From Streptomyces violaceusniger (GTDB taxonomy: Bacteria > Actinomycetota > Actinomycetes > Streptomycetales > Streptomycetaceae), in contig BJHW01000001.1 in NCBI GenBank assembly GCA_005405945.1, positions 5,580,001 through 5,644,000 of the forward strand: a stretch of 64,000 nt of DNA. The letters run 5' to 3'. The position numbers were made by a program, and so were the translations under genes. Shown piece after piece: positions 1 through 8,377 of the stretch (positions within the stretch are counted from its first letter, which is position 1; the number at the start of each line of letters is the position of its first letter). Below the pieces are notes generated by a model. It was not told where the DNA came from. It worked only from the letters and a program-made list of their open reading frames with translations, and searched no databases.

Positions 1-740
1 TGCTGCACGGGCTGGGCAACAACGGCGGCATCTGGGCAGCCGCCCGGCCGCATTGGCGGCCGGACATCCGCGTCCACACCCCGGACCTGCCCTGGCGCGG
101 CGACGGCATCAGCGACTGGCGGTTCGAGACCGACTCGGCGGCCCGGGTCGGCAAGGCCCTGGCCGCCGTGCCGGGCGGGGCCGACGTAGTGGTCGCCCAC
201 TCCTTCAGCGCTCTTCCGCTGCTGGAGCTCCTCAGCCGCAAGGCGCTCGCCGGAGAACCAGTCGGGCCGTCCGGAGTGGTCCTGATGACCCCCTTCTACC
301 GGCGTCAACCGGACGACTTCCACTGGAACATGATCGTTCCCCTGCTGACCAGCTTCCACGACACCATGGCGGAGGGGATCCGGCTGCAGTCCCTGGACCG
401 GCCCATCGAACCCGGCCTGCGCGCCGACATGGCGCGCAGGCTCTGTGAGTGGGTCGGTCCGTACGGGTGGCTGCGCTTCTTCGAGGCGTACTTGAACACA
501 CCGCTGCTGCGCCCCGACCTGATCACCGTGCCCTGTCTGGTGATCGGCGCGGAGCGGGACCGCACCGCGCCCGTGGACGAGGCCCGGCTGCTCGCCGAGG
601 ACCTGCCCGCCGGCGAAGCCCGGATCCTGGCCGACGGCGGCCACTTCCCCATGCTGGAGCGGCCCCGCTGGTTCACCGACACCGTCCACGCATTCCTCGA
701 CACCGTCCCGGCCCGGGTCAGCCCGTCGGCCGGGGTCTGA
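1..740 (+). CDS. Alpha/beta-hydrolase, 5' end cut by the window
   Basis: C-terminal part of an alpha/beta-hydrolase; the frame is open from base 3 and the gene starts outside the window. Visible are an oxyanion-type LHGLGNNGGIW stretch at the cut end, a nucleophile elbow AHSFSA (Ser at about visible codon 67) that departs from GxSxG, an acid in GAERDRTAPV and a His in GGHFPMLERP. All parts of a catalytic triad are therefore present. It leads the run of biosynthetic genes that follows, 35 bases upstream of the next start, so it probably belongs to the same transcript. A thioesterase, esterase or release role is possible; the substrate cannot be read from the sequence. Confidence 0.8.
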   Translation, partial: LHGLGNNGGIWAAARPHWRPDIRVHTPDLPWRGDGISDWRFETDSAARVGKALAAVPGGADVVVAHSFSALPLLELLSRKALAGEPVGPSGVVLMTPFYRRQPDDFHWNMIVPLLTSFHDTMAEGIRLQSLDRPIEPGLRADMARRLCEWVGPYGWLRFFEAYLNTPLLRPDLITVPCLVIGAERDRTAPVDEARLLAEDLPAGEARILADGGHFPMLERPRWFTDTVHAFLDTVPARVSPSAGV

Positions 741-775
741 GACCCAACGAACCGAACACCACGAAGGAGACGGCG

Positions 776-1786
776 ATGAGCCAGGTGCGCGACGCCGCTG
801 TGGCGGCGCTGCTGGACAACCCGACCACGGCGCGGATACGGCCCGTGTTCGAGGGCAACAACATCAGCTACGCGATCGGGTTCAAGCACATCAACTATGT
901 GGCCGAAGCCGCCGTACTGAACCACTTCCGTGCGGCGGGCTGGCCGGTGGGCGCCCTCTACAAGCGCCTCGGCCTCGGGTTCGAGGTGGTGGAGATACGC
1001 TCCCGCCTCGGCGCGCTGCTCGACGTGGACGACGAGGCAGAGGCGGTCGTCACCCCCGCCACCAAGGAGGGGGCGAACGAGTTCACCTTCAAGGTGGCCC
1101 AGTACGTCCAGCGCGACGGAGAACGGGTCAAGTGCGCCGATTCCACGGTGCGGGTGGCTCTGCGGATCGACGGCCACATCGCCGCCCAGGAGGACTACCC
1201 CGCCGGCCTCGAGCCGTTCGCGGTGGCGCGCCTGGGCGATGGCGAACGGCGTGAGCTGGCCGCGACCCCGCGCCCCTACGGCCTGCTCAATGAGGGCCGG
1301 GGCGTCTTCGGCGGCGACCCGGTGCTCGACGAACTCATCGGCGAGGAGAACGCGTTCGGCTGGCGCTGGCGCGTGCCGTACTTCTACTGCCACTTCAACG
1401 AGCGTGTGCAGATGTCGGGGTTCCTGCGGATCATGGAGGAGGCCGAGGACCTCTTCCTGGCCGAGCGGGGGCTGGCCATCAAGGAGGTCCTGGACACGCG
1501 GAACTGGATTCCCGTCGTCACCCAGTCGCAGCTCCGCCTCCTCGGCGAGACCCGCATGGAGGAGGAGCTCTACACCGTCTACACCATCGAGAACATCTTC
1601 AAGAGCCTTCTCTACACCGCGCGGATGGACTGCTACGTCGTCCGCGACGGCGCGCTGGTGAAGACCGCCACCGGGACCATCACCCACGGCTATCTGACCG
1701 AACACGCCCCCAACCAGTGGTCGATGGCCACCCTCGACGAGTCCGCGATCGAGGCGCTCAGCACTCCGAAGCGGGTGACCGCGTGA
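776..1786 (+). CDS. Double-hotdog protein (thioesterase/dehydratase-like)
   Basis: 336 residues that read as two hotdog-fold halves. The first lies at about residues 25-135; the second, about 195-310, resembles the 4HBT/YbgC class (YCHFNERVQMSG, then a long helix with IMEEAEDLF). The start is ATG 776 with AAGGAG just upstream; longer frames reaching back into the hydrolase are shadows. Its stop overlaps the next gene's GTG start by four bases, so translation is coupled. In highly reducing type II PKS systems such as ishigamide, a hotdog protein acts as dehydratase on ACP-bound intermediates. That role, or thioester hydrolysis, is inferred here from fold and neighbours. Confidence 0.72.
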   Translation: MSQVRDAAVAALLDNPTTARIRPVFEGNNISYAIGFKHINYVAEAAVLNHFRAAGWPVGALYKRLGLGFEVVEIRSRLGALLDVDDEAEAVVTPATKEGANEFTFKVAQYVQRDGERVKCADSTVRVALRIDGHIAAQEDYPAGLEPFAVARLGDGERRELAATPRPYGLLNEGRGVFGGDPVLDELIGEENAFGWRWRVPYFYCHFNERVQMSGFLRIMEEAEDLFLAERGLAIKEVLDTRNWIPVVTQSQLRLLGETRMEEELYTVYTIENIFKSLLYTARMDCYVVRDGALVKTATGTITHGYLTEHAPNQWSMATLDESAIEALSTPKRVTA

Positions 1787-2886
1787 GCACCGCGACCATG
1801 ACCGGACCGGTGATCTCCGCCTGGTCGGCCGTCTCCCCGTACGGCATCGGAGCCCAGGCGCTCGTCGACGGGCTGCGCCTGCGGCGCACCACGTCCGCGC
1901 CGATGGACACCGAGCGCTGGCGGGTTCCCCCGGGCGAGGCCCATCCGGTGCCGGGCTTCGAGGTGCGCGAAGTGCTGGGCAAGAAGGGCACCCGCTCGAT
2001 GGACCGGGTGACCGGGCTCGCGGTGACCACCGCCGGAAGGCTGCTGGAACAGCCGGACGCCGACCGGGCCCAGGAGACCGGGGAACGGGCCGCGCTGGTG
2101 CTCGGCACCACCTCCGGCAGCGTCGCCAGCATGATGGACTTCACCCGCAGCTCCCTGACGGCGGCCAGGCCCTTCGAAGTGGACCCCGCCCAGATGCCCA
2201 ACGCGGTGATGAACTGCGCGGCCGGCCAGTGCGCCATCTGGTACGGCATCAAGGGGCCGAACACCACCCTCGCCGGTGGCCGCACGGCCGGCCTCGCGGC
2301 GCTCAACTACGCCACCCGACTGCTGAGGTCCGGCCACGCCGAGTCCGTACTGTGCGGCGCTGCCGAGGAGTTCTCCTCGGCGCGGTACTGGCTCGAACAC
2401 CACAGCCGGGGGGCCGGCACTCGGGAGCAGGCGCTCGGCGAGGGGTGCGCGATGCTGCTGGTCCAGCCCGCCCACGCGCGCAGCCCCCACCGTCCGGTGC
2501 TCGCCGAGGTCCTGGCCGTCACCTCCCGGGTGGCGACCGGGTCCAGGCTGCGCGAGACGCTGACGGCCTGTGTACGGGCCGCGCTCGACACCTCCGGCTT
2601 GACACCGGGCGAGGTGTGGGCGGCCTGCCCGAGCGAGGCCCCCGGCCCGGCCGGGGCCGTCGAACGCCAGGTGGTGGCCTCGGTGGTGGGCGAGGAGGCC
2701 CTGGCCAAGGTCCCGGCCCTGTCCACGCTGGGCGATCTCTCCGCGGCCTCGGGAGCGTTCCAGATCGCCATGATGCTGGCCACCGCGGCCGACGACCGCG
2801 ACGCGGCCGGCCGGATCGGCCTGGCCACCTCCGTGGACCGGGACGGCTCGCTGTGCTGCGCGGTCCTGCGGCTGGCGGCCTCATGA
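1783..2886 (+). CDS. Ketosynthase/CLF-like protein lacking catalytic residues
   Basis: 367 residues with a thiolase/beta-ketoacyl-synthase layout, shorter than the usual 400-420. GTG 1783 overlaps the upstream stop and its own stop overlaps the next ATG, so it sits inside a translationally coupled set. At the nucleophile-elbow position the sequence reads TTLAGGRTAGLAAL (about residues 161-174), placing Arg where KS enzymes have Cys. The first His region reads ACPSEAPGP with no His, and the second reads TLGDLSAASGA with Asp (about 318) in place of His. It cannot be a classical condensing enzyme. A chain-length-factor-like partner or structural subunit is most likely; the active KS should lie outside the window. 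Confidence 0.75.
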   Translation: MSTATMTGPVISAWSAVSPYGIGAQALVDGLRLRRTTSAPMDTERWRVPPGEAHPVPGFEVREVLGKKGTRSMDRVTGLAVTTAGRLLEQPDADRAQETGERAALVLGTTSGSVASMMDFTRSSLTAARPFEVDPAQMPNAVMNCAAGQCAIWYGIKGPNTTLAGGRTAGLAALNYATRLLRSGHAESVLCGAAEEFSSARYWLEHHSRGAGTREQALGEGCAMLLVQPAHARSPHRPVLAEVLAVTSRVATGSRLRETLTACVRAALDTSGLTPGEVWAACPSEAPGPAGAVERQVVASVVGEEALAKVPALSTLGDLSAASGAFQIAMMLATAADDRDAAGRIGLATSVDRDGSLCCAVLRLAAS

Positions 2887-3740
2887 GGACCGCGACGGCC
2901 GACCAGGCCACCGATGTGACGGCCGCCCGGATCAGCCCGGTGACCGGCGAGGTCCGGATCGTCTCCGCTCTCTCCCCGGAGGGGCGGGCGGCGACCCGGG
3001 TCCCCGTTTCGCCGCGGGAGCCGGTGTTCGCCGGGCACTACCCGGACTTCCCCATCTTTCCCGGCGTGTGCGTCATGGAGTGCGTGCACCGCAGCGCGCT
3101 GGCCACCGCACCGGAGCCGGTGGAGCTCGCGGCCGTGAAGTCGGCGCGGTTCGCCGCGCCTGCCTTCCCCGGGGACGTCCTCGACATCGACCTCATATGG
3201 GCCCGCGCGGGCGGCGCGTGGCGGCTGACCGCCACCGCCGCCACGGCGCGCGGCGCCACCGCGTCCCTGCGTCTGCGCTACCGGGCCGCGGGCAGTGCCC
3301 TCCAGGCCCCGGCCGGCCCCGCCGCCGCGGCGCCCGCGGCCGCGCTGCCGGGAATGCCCGAGCCGGCCGATCTGCTGCCGCACCGGTATCCCATGCTGCT
3401 GGTGGACCGGGTCCTCTCGCTCCGGCCCGGGGAGCGGATCACGGCGGTGAAGGCCGTCACCCACAACGAACCCTGGTACGCGGCGCTCGTCCCGGCGCAG
3501 GACCTGGCCTACCCGGCCTCCCTGCTCATCGAGTCGTGGGGGCAGTCGGCCGGGCTGCTGGCCTCCGCGGCCACCCCGCGCGACCGTGATCAGGTGATGC
3601 TGTTCGGCGCGGTGGCCGGCGCGGAGTTCCACCGCCCGGTCTTCCCCGGCGAACTGCTGGAGCACCACATCACCATCGCGCGCTCACTCGACGACTCCGT
3701 GATCTTCGAGGGGAGAGCCGCGGCGGCGCGGGCCCCGTGA
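2883..3740 (+). CDS. FabA/FabZ-type dehydratase didomain
   Basis: 285 residues with two hotdog dehydratase units joined by an Ala/Pro-rich linker (about residues 140-160). Unit 1 carries GHYPDFPIFPGVCVMECV, keeping the FabZ catalytic His and the Glu of the central helix. Unit 2 opens with the FabZ hallmark PHRYPMLLVDRV and keeps Glu in LLIESWGQSAGLL, but the GHFPG His is absent (it reads AQDLAYPAS). One active and one degenerate half is likely. It overlaps the KS-like gene by four bases and probably dehydrates beta-hydroxyacyl-ACP made by the ketoreductase encoded at 6229-6975. Confidence 0.8.
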   Translation: MRTATADQATDVTAARISPVTGEVRIVSALSPEGRAATRVPVSPREPVFAGHYPDFPIFPGVCVMECVHRSALATAPEPVELAAVKSARFAAPAFPGDVLDIDLIWARAGGAWRLTATAATARGATASLRLRYRAAGSALQAPAGPAAAAPAAALPGMPEPADLLPHRYPMLLVDRVLSLRPGERITAVKAVTHNEPWYAALVPAQDLAYPASLLIESWGQSAGLLASAATPRDRDQVMLFGAVAGAEFHRPVFPGELLEHHITIARSLDDSVIFEGRAAAARAP

Positions 3741-3796
3741 TGTCCGTGGAACGCATGGTGATGGCCTTCCGGCCCGCCGGACAGCTGCGCTCATGA
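3740..3796 (+). CDS. Possible 18-residue coupled mini-ORF
   Basis: ATG at 3740 overlaps the dehydratase stop (TGATG) and the ORF's own TGA overlaps the P450 start (ATGA at 3793). The predicted peptide is MSVERMVMAFRPAGQLRS. It has no recognised domain. The exact overlaps at both ends suggest it may carry ribosomes from the dehydratase to the P450, or may be the remnant of a longer domain. The product may not be functional. Confidence 0.3.
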   Translation: MSVERMVMAFRPAGQLRS

Positions 3797-5022
3797 GTGA
3801 GAAGGAAACCATGACGGACCATCCGAAGCTCTCCAAGTACTGGATGCTCACCGACGACTTCACCCAGGACCCCTACCCCGTGCTGGAGCGGGTCCGAAAG
3901 GAGCAGCCGGTCTCCAGACTCTCCATCCCCGGAGGCGGACACGCCTGGGTGGTGACCCGCTACGAGGACGCCAAGGCCGTCCTGTCCGATCCGCGCTTCA
4001 GCCGTGACATCCATGTGCACTACGAGCTGATCTCCAAGCTGACCGGGGCGGCCCTGACGCCTCCCCCGGAGCACGCCAACCACCTGGCGAACCTGGAGCC
4101 GCCCCGCCACACTCCGCTGCGCAAGGCCATCAGTTACGCGTTCACCCCGCGCCGGGCGGACGCGATGCGGCCGCGCATCGAGCAGGTCGCGGACGACCTG
4201 CTCGAAAAACTCGCGGACAAGCCGCGGGCGGACCTGATCACCGGGTACGCCGACCCGCTGCCGGTGATCGTCATCGCCGCGCTGATGGGTGTGCCGGCCT
4301 CAGCCTGGCCCGACTTCCTCACCTGGTCCGCGCAGCTGCGGGCGACCCCGCCGACCGACCCGGCCGCGGACCGTACGGTCAAAGAACTGTCCGCTTATAT
4401 GGCGGACCTGATCGCGGCGAAGGAGAAGGAACCCGGCGACGACCTGATCTCAGCCCTGGTCCACGCGGAGCCGGACCGCAAGCTGACCGGCACGGAGATC
4501 CTCTCCACCAGCTTCGCGCTGATGACCGGCGGCAACGACACCACCGCCAGCCTGATCGGCGGTGCGCTGGCCGCCCTGCTCACCCATCCCGGGGAACGCG
4601 CGGAACTGCTGGCGTCACCCGGTCGGTGGGGCGCCCGGATGGACGAGCTGGTCCGCTACGTCAGCCCCATCACCAACACCCTTCAGCGGGCGACGCTGGA
4701 GCCCGTCGAGATCGGCGGGGTCACCATCCCCGCGGGCGAGATCGTGATCATCTCGGTGATATCGACCAACCGCGACCGCGACCAGTTCCCGGAGCACCCG
4801 GACACCCTGGACCTCGCCCGCCCCAAGCCCTCCCACCTCAGCTTCGGGCACGGCATCCACTTCTGCTCGGGCGCCCATCTGGCGAAGCTGATGACCGAGG
4901 TGGCGGTCCGCCGCCTCTTCGCACGGTTCCCCGACGTCCGCCTGGCCATCGACCCCACGGCGCTCCGCTACGAGCAGAGCATGGTGGTCCGGCCCCTGGA
5001 GTCGCTGCCCGTGGAGTGGTGA
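3793..5022 (+). CDS. Cytochrome P450
   Basis: 409 residues, normal for a bacterial class I P450. The I-helix reads GGNDTT (about residues 246-251), matching AGxDTT except for the first residue. The K-helix ExxR is E284/R287 in DELVRY. The heme loop is FGHGIHFCSG with the ligand Cys near 358. It overlaps the mini-ORF by four bases; a second in-frame ATG at 3811 behind GAAGGA is an alternative start. Last gene of the plus-strand operon, closed by a strong hairpin. Tailoring of the lipid chain, or of an amino acid on an NRPS carrier protein, is plausible because an MbtH-like gene converges on it. It needs ferredoxin partners not seen here. Confidence 0.93.
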   Translation: MSEKETMTDHPKLSKYWMLTDDFTQDPYPVLERVRKEQPVSRLSIPGGGHAWVVTRYEDAKAVLSDPRFSRDIHVHYELISKLTGAALTPPPEHANHLANLEPPRHTPLRKAISYAFTPRRADAMRPRIEQVADDLLEKLADKPRADLITGYADPLPVIVIAALMGVPASAWPDFLTWSAQLRATPPTDPAADRTVKELSAYMADLIAAKEKEPGDDLISALVHAEPDRKLTGTEILSTSFALMTGGNDTTASLIGGALAALLTHPGERAELLASPGRWGARMDELVRYVSPITNTLQRATLEPVEIGGVTIPAGEIVIISVISTNRDRDQFPEHPDTLDLARPKPSHLSFGHGIHFCSGAHLAKLMTEVAVRRLFARFPDVRLAIDPTALRYEQSMVVRPLESLPVEW

Positions 5023-5025
5023 CGC

Positions 5026-5086
5026 GTCCGAAAGTCCTGCGGGCCGCGGCTGACCTGGTCAGCCGCGGCCCGCAGGGCTTTCGGAC
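5026..5086. terminator. Strong bidirectional hairpin between P450 and MbtH genes
   Basis: Two 30-base arms (5026-5055 and 5057-5086) around a single central T form an almost perfect inverted repeat with one mismatch. It starts three bases after the P450 stop and faces the convergent MbtH gene, so it probably ends transcription from both sides. There is no U tract, which is usual for Streptomyces terminators. Confidence 0.8.
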
Positions 5087-5147
5087 GTGCCGGGCTTTCG
5101 GACGTGCGGGGCTTTCGCGACGTGCGGGACTTTCGGACGTGCCGGGC
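5076..5147. repeat. Short direct repeats around cttTCGGACGTGC
   Basis: About four imperfect copies of a 17-18 base unit (gggctttcggacgtgc) run on from the right arm of the terminator hairpin. They look like local slippage copies of that arm. No coding frame explains them. Confidence 0.65.
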
Positions 5148-5223
5148 GGTGCTCCGGGCATGCGGCGAGCCCGGTGCCGCGCACGGATCGCGCGACTCCG
5201 GGCTCGCCGGTGGGGCCGGACGG

Positions 5224-5430
5224 TCAGCCCATGGCCTCGGCAAGGCTCTTGGGACGCATATCGGTCCAGTTCTCCTCGACATAGGCGAGGCAGGCCGCGC
5301 GGCTGTCCTCGCCGTGCACCACCCGCCACCCGGCCGGAACCTCCGCGAAAGCGGGCCACAGAGAGTGCTGGTTCTCGTCGTTGACGAGAACGTAGTAGGT
5401 GCCGTTCTCGTCCTCGAAGGGGTTGGTCAT
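5224..5430 (-). CDS. MbtH-like protein (NRPS adenylation-domain partner)
   Basis: 68 residues with the full MbtH signature: NENQHSLWP-type core (here NDENQHSLWPAF), PAGWRVVHG, CLAYVEENWTDMRPKSL. MbtH-like proteins bind the adenylation domains of NRPSs and are often needed for their folding or activity. GGAAGGAAG precedes the ATG. It is last in the minus-strand thioesterase-ACP-KR-isomerase run, 48 bases after the isomerase. No NRPS is in the window, so its presence implies one nearby to the left. Confidence 0.95.
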   Translation of the reverse strand: MTNPFEDENGTYYVLVNDENQHSLWPAFAEVPAGWRVVHGEDSRAACLAYVEENWTDMRPKSLAEAMG

Positions 5431-5478
5431 CGTTGTCTTCCTTCCCTACGGAATGGGGTCGTGGCGGCAGTCGGCACG

Positions 5479-6195
5479 CTAGCCGCAACCACCGGCGTGG
5501 CCCTGGTCGCCCGCCGGAGCCAAGGCGTGGGCCGGAATGTCGTCGGCCGCCGCGGTCCGAGGGGCCGGCACCTTCGCCGCCACCCCCTCGCGCACGGCCT
5601 CGATGAAGCCGGGCAGCCGGTCCGAGCCCCAGAACTTGTCGTGCCGGTGGACGAAGAAGGGCACGCCGAACGCACCGTCGCGATCCGCGGCGCGCAGCGC
5701 CTCCACACCGCGCGCCCGGATGTCCGGGTCGTCCGCGGCTCCGGCCAGCGCCTCGCCGTCCAGCCCGAGCCGCTCGCCGACGCCGGCGATGACCGCGGGG
5801 TCCGAAATGTTCAGGCCCCGCTGCCAGCGAGCCTGGTAGACGAGCCTGATGAAATCGCGGCCACGGCCGAGGTCATCGGCGACGAAGTACGCCAGGTGCG
5901 CGATGTCCCAGTTGGGGTCGGTATCGATGGGCCAGCCCACCGTCAGACCGCTCGCGGCCGCCAGCCGTTTGATGTCCTGGAGGATGTAGAGGTGCTTCTC
6001 CTTGGACATGTGCACATACGGCAGCCGGATTCCGGCCTCGTCCAGCAGCTTCCGGGTGGCCTCGGCCGGCTCCCAGCACGGGCGCCACTCGATCGTGTCG
6101 GCGACGTCCGGATGGTTTTCGGTGAGTTCGCGAAAGGCGAGCCAGGAGTACGGACTGCGCAGTGAGAAGTACCAGCGGGGTGGTTTGACGGCCAT
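5479..6195 (-). CDS. DsbA/2-hydroxychromene-2-carboxylate isomerase-like protein
   Basis: 238 residues of the thioredoxin-fold GST-kappa/HCCA-isomerase family. FSLRSPYSW (residues 10-18) carries the family Ser motif in place of a redox CxxC, so it is not a disulfide oxidoreductase. The cis-Pro loop GVPFFV and FWGSDRL near residue 200 are also conserved. AGGAGG lies upstream of the ATG. Members of this family accompany highly reducing type II PKS genes in cinnamoyl-lipid peptide clusters, where double-bond isomerisation before ring closure has been proposed. That role is inferred here from context. Glutathione is absent from actinomycetes, so the cofactor is uncertain. Confidence 0.83.
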   Translation of the reverse strand: MAVKPPRWYFSLRSPYSWLAFRELTENHPDVADTIEWRPCWEPAEATRKLLDEAGIRLPYVHMSKEKHLYILQDIKRLAAASGLTVGWPIDTDPNWDIAHLAYFVADDLGRGRDFIRLVYQARWQRGLNISDPAVIAGVGERLGLDGEALAGAADDPDIRARGVEALRAADRDGAFGVPFFVHRHDKFWGSDRLPGFIEAVREGVAAKVPAPRTAAADDIPAHALAPAGDQGHAGGCG

Positions 6196-6228
6196 CAGGA
6201 GCCTCCTCGAAAACCGTCGCTGAAGTCG

Positions 6229-6975
6229 TTAGATGGTGATGCCGCCGTCGATCTGAAGTACGGCTCCGGTGACGTAGGCGGCGCGGTCCGAGACGAGGTA
6301 GGACACCATGTCGGCGACCTCCTCGGCCTGCCCCAGCCGCCCCAGCGGGATGGTCTCCAGCGCCTTTTCCCGCACCGAGCCACTCAGCGAGGACGTCATA
6401 TCCGTGTCGATGAAGCCGGGCGCGACCACATTGGCCCGGATGCCGTACCGGCCCACCTCCTTGGCGAGCGCGCGGGAGAATCCGATGATCCCCGCCTTCG
6501 ACGCCGAGTAGTTGGTCTGGGTGGCGTTGCCGTAGACCCCCGCGACGGAGGAGATGTTGACGATGACCCCGGTGCGGCGCTTCATCATGGAGAACACCGA
6601 GGCGCGGCACAGGTTGTAGACGCCGTTGAGATTGACGTCGAGCACCTGGTGCCATTCCTCGTCCGCCATCATCACCAGCGGGTTGTCACGGGTGATGCCG
6701 GCGGCGGTGACGGCCGCGTCGATGGGGCCGAGCGCCTGCTCGGTCCCGGAGACCAACTCCCGTACGGCCGCGGAGTCGCAGACGTCGGCCCGGCGGGCCA
6801 GCACCCGCCTCCCCAGCGTCTCGACCTCCTTCTCGAGTTGCCGGGCGGCCTCCTCATCGGACTGGTAGCAGAAGGCGACGTCGTAACCGTCCTGGGCCAG
6901 TCGAAGGACGGTGGCCCGGCCGATACCGCGGGAGCCGCCCGTGACCAAGGCCACCTTGGATGTCTGCTGTGTCAT
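6229..6975 (-). CDS. 3-oxoacyl-ACP reductase (FabG-like ketoreductase)
   Basis: Short-chain dehydrogenase of 248 residues from the ATG of MTQQTSK, preferred over an ATG seven codons upstream because of a better ribosome site. The NADPH motif is TGGSRGIG (12-19), followed by Asn 115, Ser 143, Tyr 156 and Lys 160 (YSASK). PGFIDTDM and the C-terminal DGGI are typical of FabG. It should reduce beta-ketoacyl-ACP to beta-hydroxyacyl-ACP, feeding the dehydratases on the other strand. It is cotranscribed with the ACP upstream (gap 96 bases) and the isomerase downstream (33 bases). Confidence 0.92.
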   Translation of the reverse strand: MTQQTSKVALVTGGSRGIGRATVLRLAQDGYDVAFCYQSDEEAARQLEKEVETLGRRVLARRADVCDSAAVRELVSGTEQALGPIDAAVTAAGITRDNPLVMMADEEWHQVLDVNLNGVYNLCRASVFSMMKRRTGVIVNISSVAGVYGNATQTNYSASKAGIIGFSRALAKEVGRYGIRANVVAPGFIDTDMTSSLSGSVREKALETIPLGRLGQAEEVADMVSYLVSDRAAYVTGAVLQIDGGITI

Positions 6976-7071
6976 GGGTCCTCGCTGTCGTCGCACGACG
7001 GCTGCAACGTCCCGAGCAGTGCGTCGTTGGCCTGGTGCGGGCAGGGCACCTGCCCGCGGGACTTCCGCCGC

Positions 7072-7323
7072 TCAGGCGCGAGGGGCGCCTTCGACAACCT
7101 CGTAGACCGCCTTGAGGTTGACCATGCGCCCCAGCTCCGACTGGTCGATGCTGATGCTGAATTCCTTCTCGAGCCGCGCAAGGATCTCGATGGCGCGGAG
7201 CGAGTCCGCATCGTGGTCCTCCTTGAAGAGGCTGGTCTCGGTGACCTCGTCCTCTTCGATCTCGAGTATGTCGCAGACGATTTCCTTGATCTGCGCCATA
7301 CGCTCTTCGTATACATCGCTCAT
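7072..7323 (-). CDS. Acyl carrier protein
   Basis: 83 residues, highly acidic, with the phosphopantetheine site DADSLRAIE (Ser 41) at the start of helix 2. This is the carrier on which the KR and dehydratases would act. The DADSL context resembles type II PKS carriers more than the DSLD of primary fatty-acid ACP. It sits between the thioesterase and KR genes; a hairpin at 7361-7408 separates it from the thioesterase, so the ACP may have its own promoter. Confidence 0.93.
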   Translation of the reverse strand: MSDVYEERMAQIKEIVCDILEIEEDEVTETSLFKEDHDADSLRAIEILARLEKEFSISIDQSELGRMVNLKAVYEVVEGAPRA

Positions 7324-7360
7324 GACGAGTGCAATTCCTTCCGAATGTGAAGCGGGGCAA

Positions 7361-7408
7361 CGTTCCGCCTCCGGTGGCTGCTTGTGGCATGCGCCCGGAG
7401 GCGGAACG
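7361..7408 (-). terminator. Inverted repeat between thioesterase and ACP genes
   Basis: Perfect 14-base arms (7361-7374 and 7395-7408) with a 20-base loop, about 100 bases after the thioesterase stop and 38 before the ACP start. It could end or attenuate read-through so that the ACP operon is expressed separately. Confidence 0.6.
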
Positions 7409-7509
7409 ATTACTTTCTATGGCACTGCAACCGCACCAGCAAGGCCGTCTTCATAAAGCTGCCACGTGCCGTCATCGAGAGCAGCGGACCGCAACAAGCT
7501 GCCAGGACC

Positions 7510-8249
7510 TCAGGCCAGTCGGCCCGCTATATCGCGCACCACTGACTCTTTTTCATCCGCGAGATAGAAGTGACCGCCGGAAAAGGTCCTGAGGTCAAAC
7601 TCCACGGTGGTGGCGTCGCGCCAGGCCCGCATATCGCCCTCGGTGACATCGGGATCGCTTTCGCCGAGATAACCCACCACCGGACAGCCCAACGGAATCA
7701 CCGGACGGGCCTCGTACGTCCCCACGACGCGGAAATCGGCCCGCATGGCGGGCAACAGGAGTTCACGCAGGTCCGGGTCGGTCAGCAGACCCGGATCGGT
7801 GCCGCCGAGTCGGCGCACCTCGGCGACCACGGCCTCGTCGCCCCGCAGATCGTGCCGCTCCGGCTCCACCCGGTGCGGGGCCTGGCGGCAAGAGACGAAA
7901 AGCCCGCGCAGCGCGGTGCCGTACCGCTTCTCCAGCCGGACCCCGACCTCATACGCGAGCGAGGCGCCCATGCTGTGCCCGAAGACCGCCAGCGGCACGT
8001 CCGTGTACGGCAGGAGCTCGTGGGTGATCGACTCGGCCAGGGACTCCATGCTCTCCACGCACGGCTCGGCGATCCGCTCCTGACGCCCCGGGTAGCGAGC
8101 CGCCAGGACCTCGATGTCCGCGCCCAGGGCGTGCCCCCAGGAGTGGAAGAAGCTCGCGGATCCCCCGCATGCGGCAGGCACAGCAGCCGGGCCCGCGGCC
8201 TGGCCACCCGGTACCTGCGGAACCATGTGCTCTCTGTGCTGACGGGCAT
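7510..8249 (-). CDS. Type II thioesterase, frameshifted in this sequence
   Basis: Proofreading thioesterase of PKS/NRPS systems, normally about 246 residues. The start ATG at 8249 has GAGGAGG upstream. The N-terminal frame reads LLCLPHAG and continues in another frame with GSASFFHSW, so one base is missing in the C run 8162-8166. The rest is intact: nucleophile GHSMGA, acid in GESDPD, His in SGGHFYL. Restoring one G gives 247 codons including stop. It would hydrolyse misprimed or stalled acyl groups from carrier proteins. Either a base-calling error or a real lesion; the former is favoured because the same type of lesion recurs across the window. Confidence 0.85.
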
Positions 8250-8377
8250 TGTGCGCACGCCTCCTCGTAGGGTGATCCAGCCTCTGTCTATCCAGCAGGT
8301 CACAGGCGTGCAATGGCCGTTTCAGGAAGCTGCCAGGGCGGCACGGCAAGGGTGCCGGCGGCCGCCGGCCACACCTC

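Noticed and set aside
5479..6195. DsbA-type disulfide oxidoreductase
   Set aside because: The CxxC motif is absent and the SPYSW motif and GST-kappa-like ending point to the isomerase branch.
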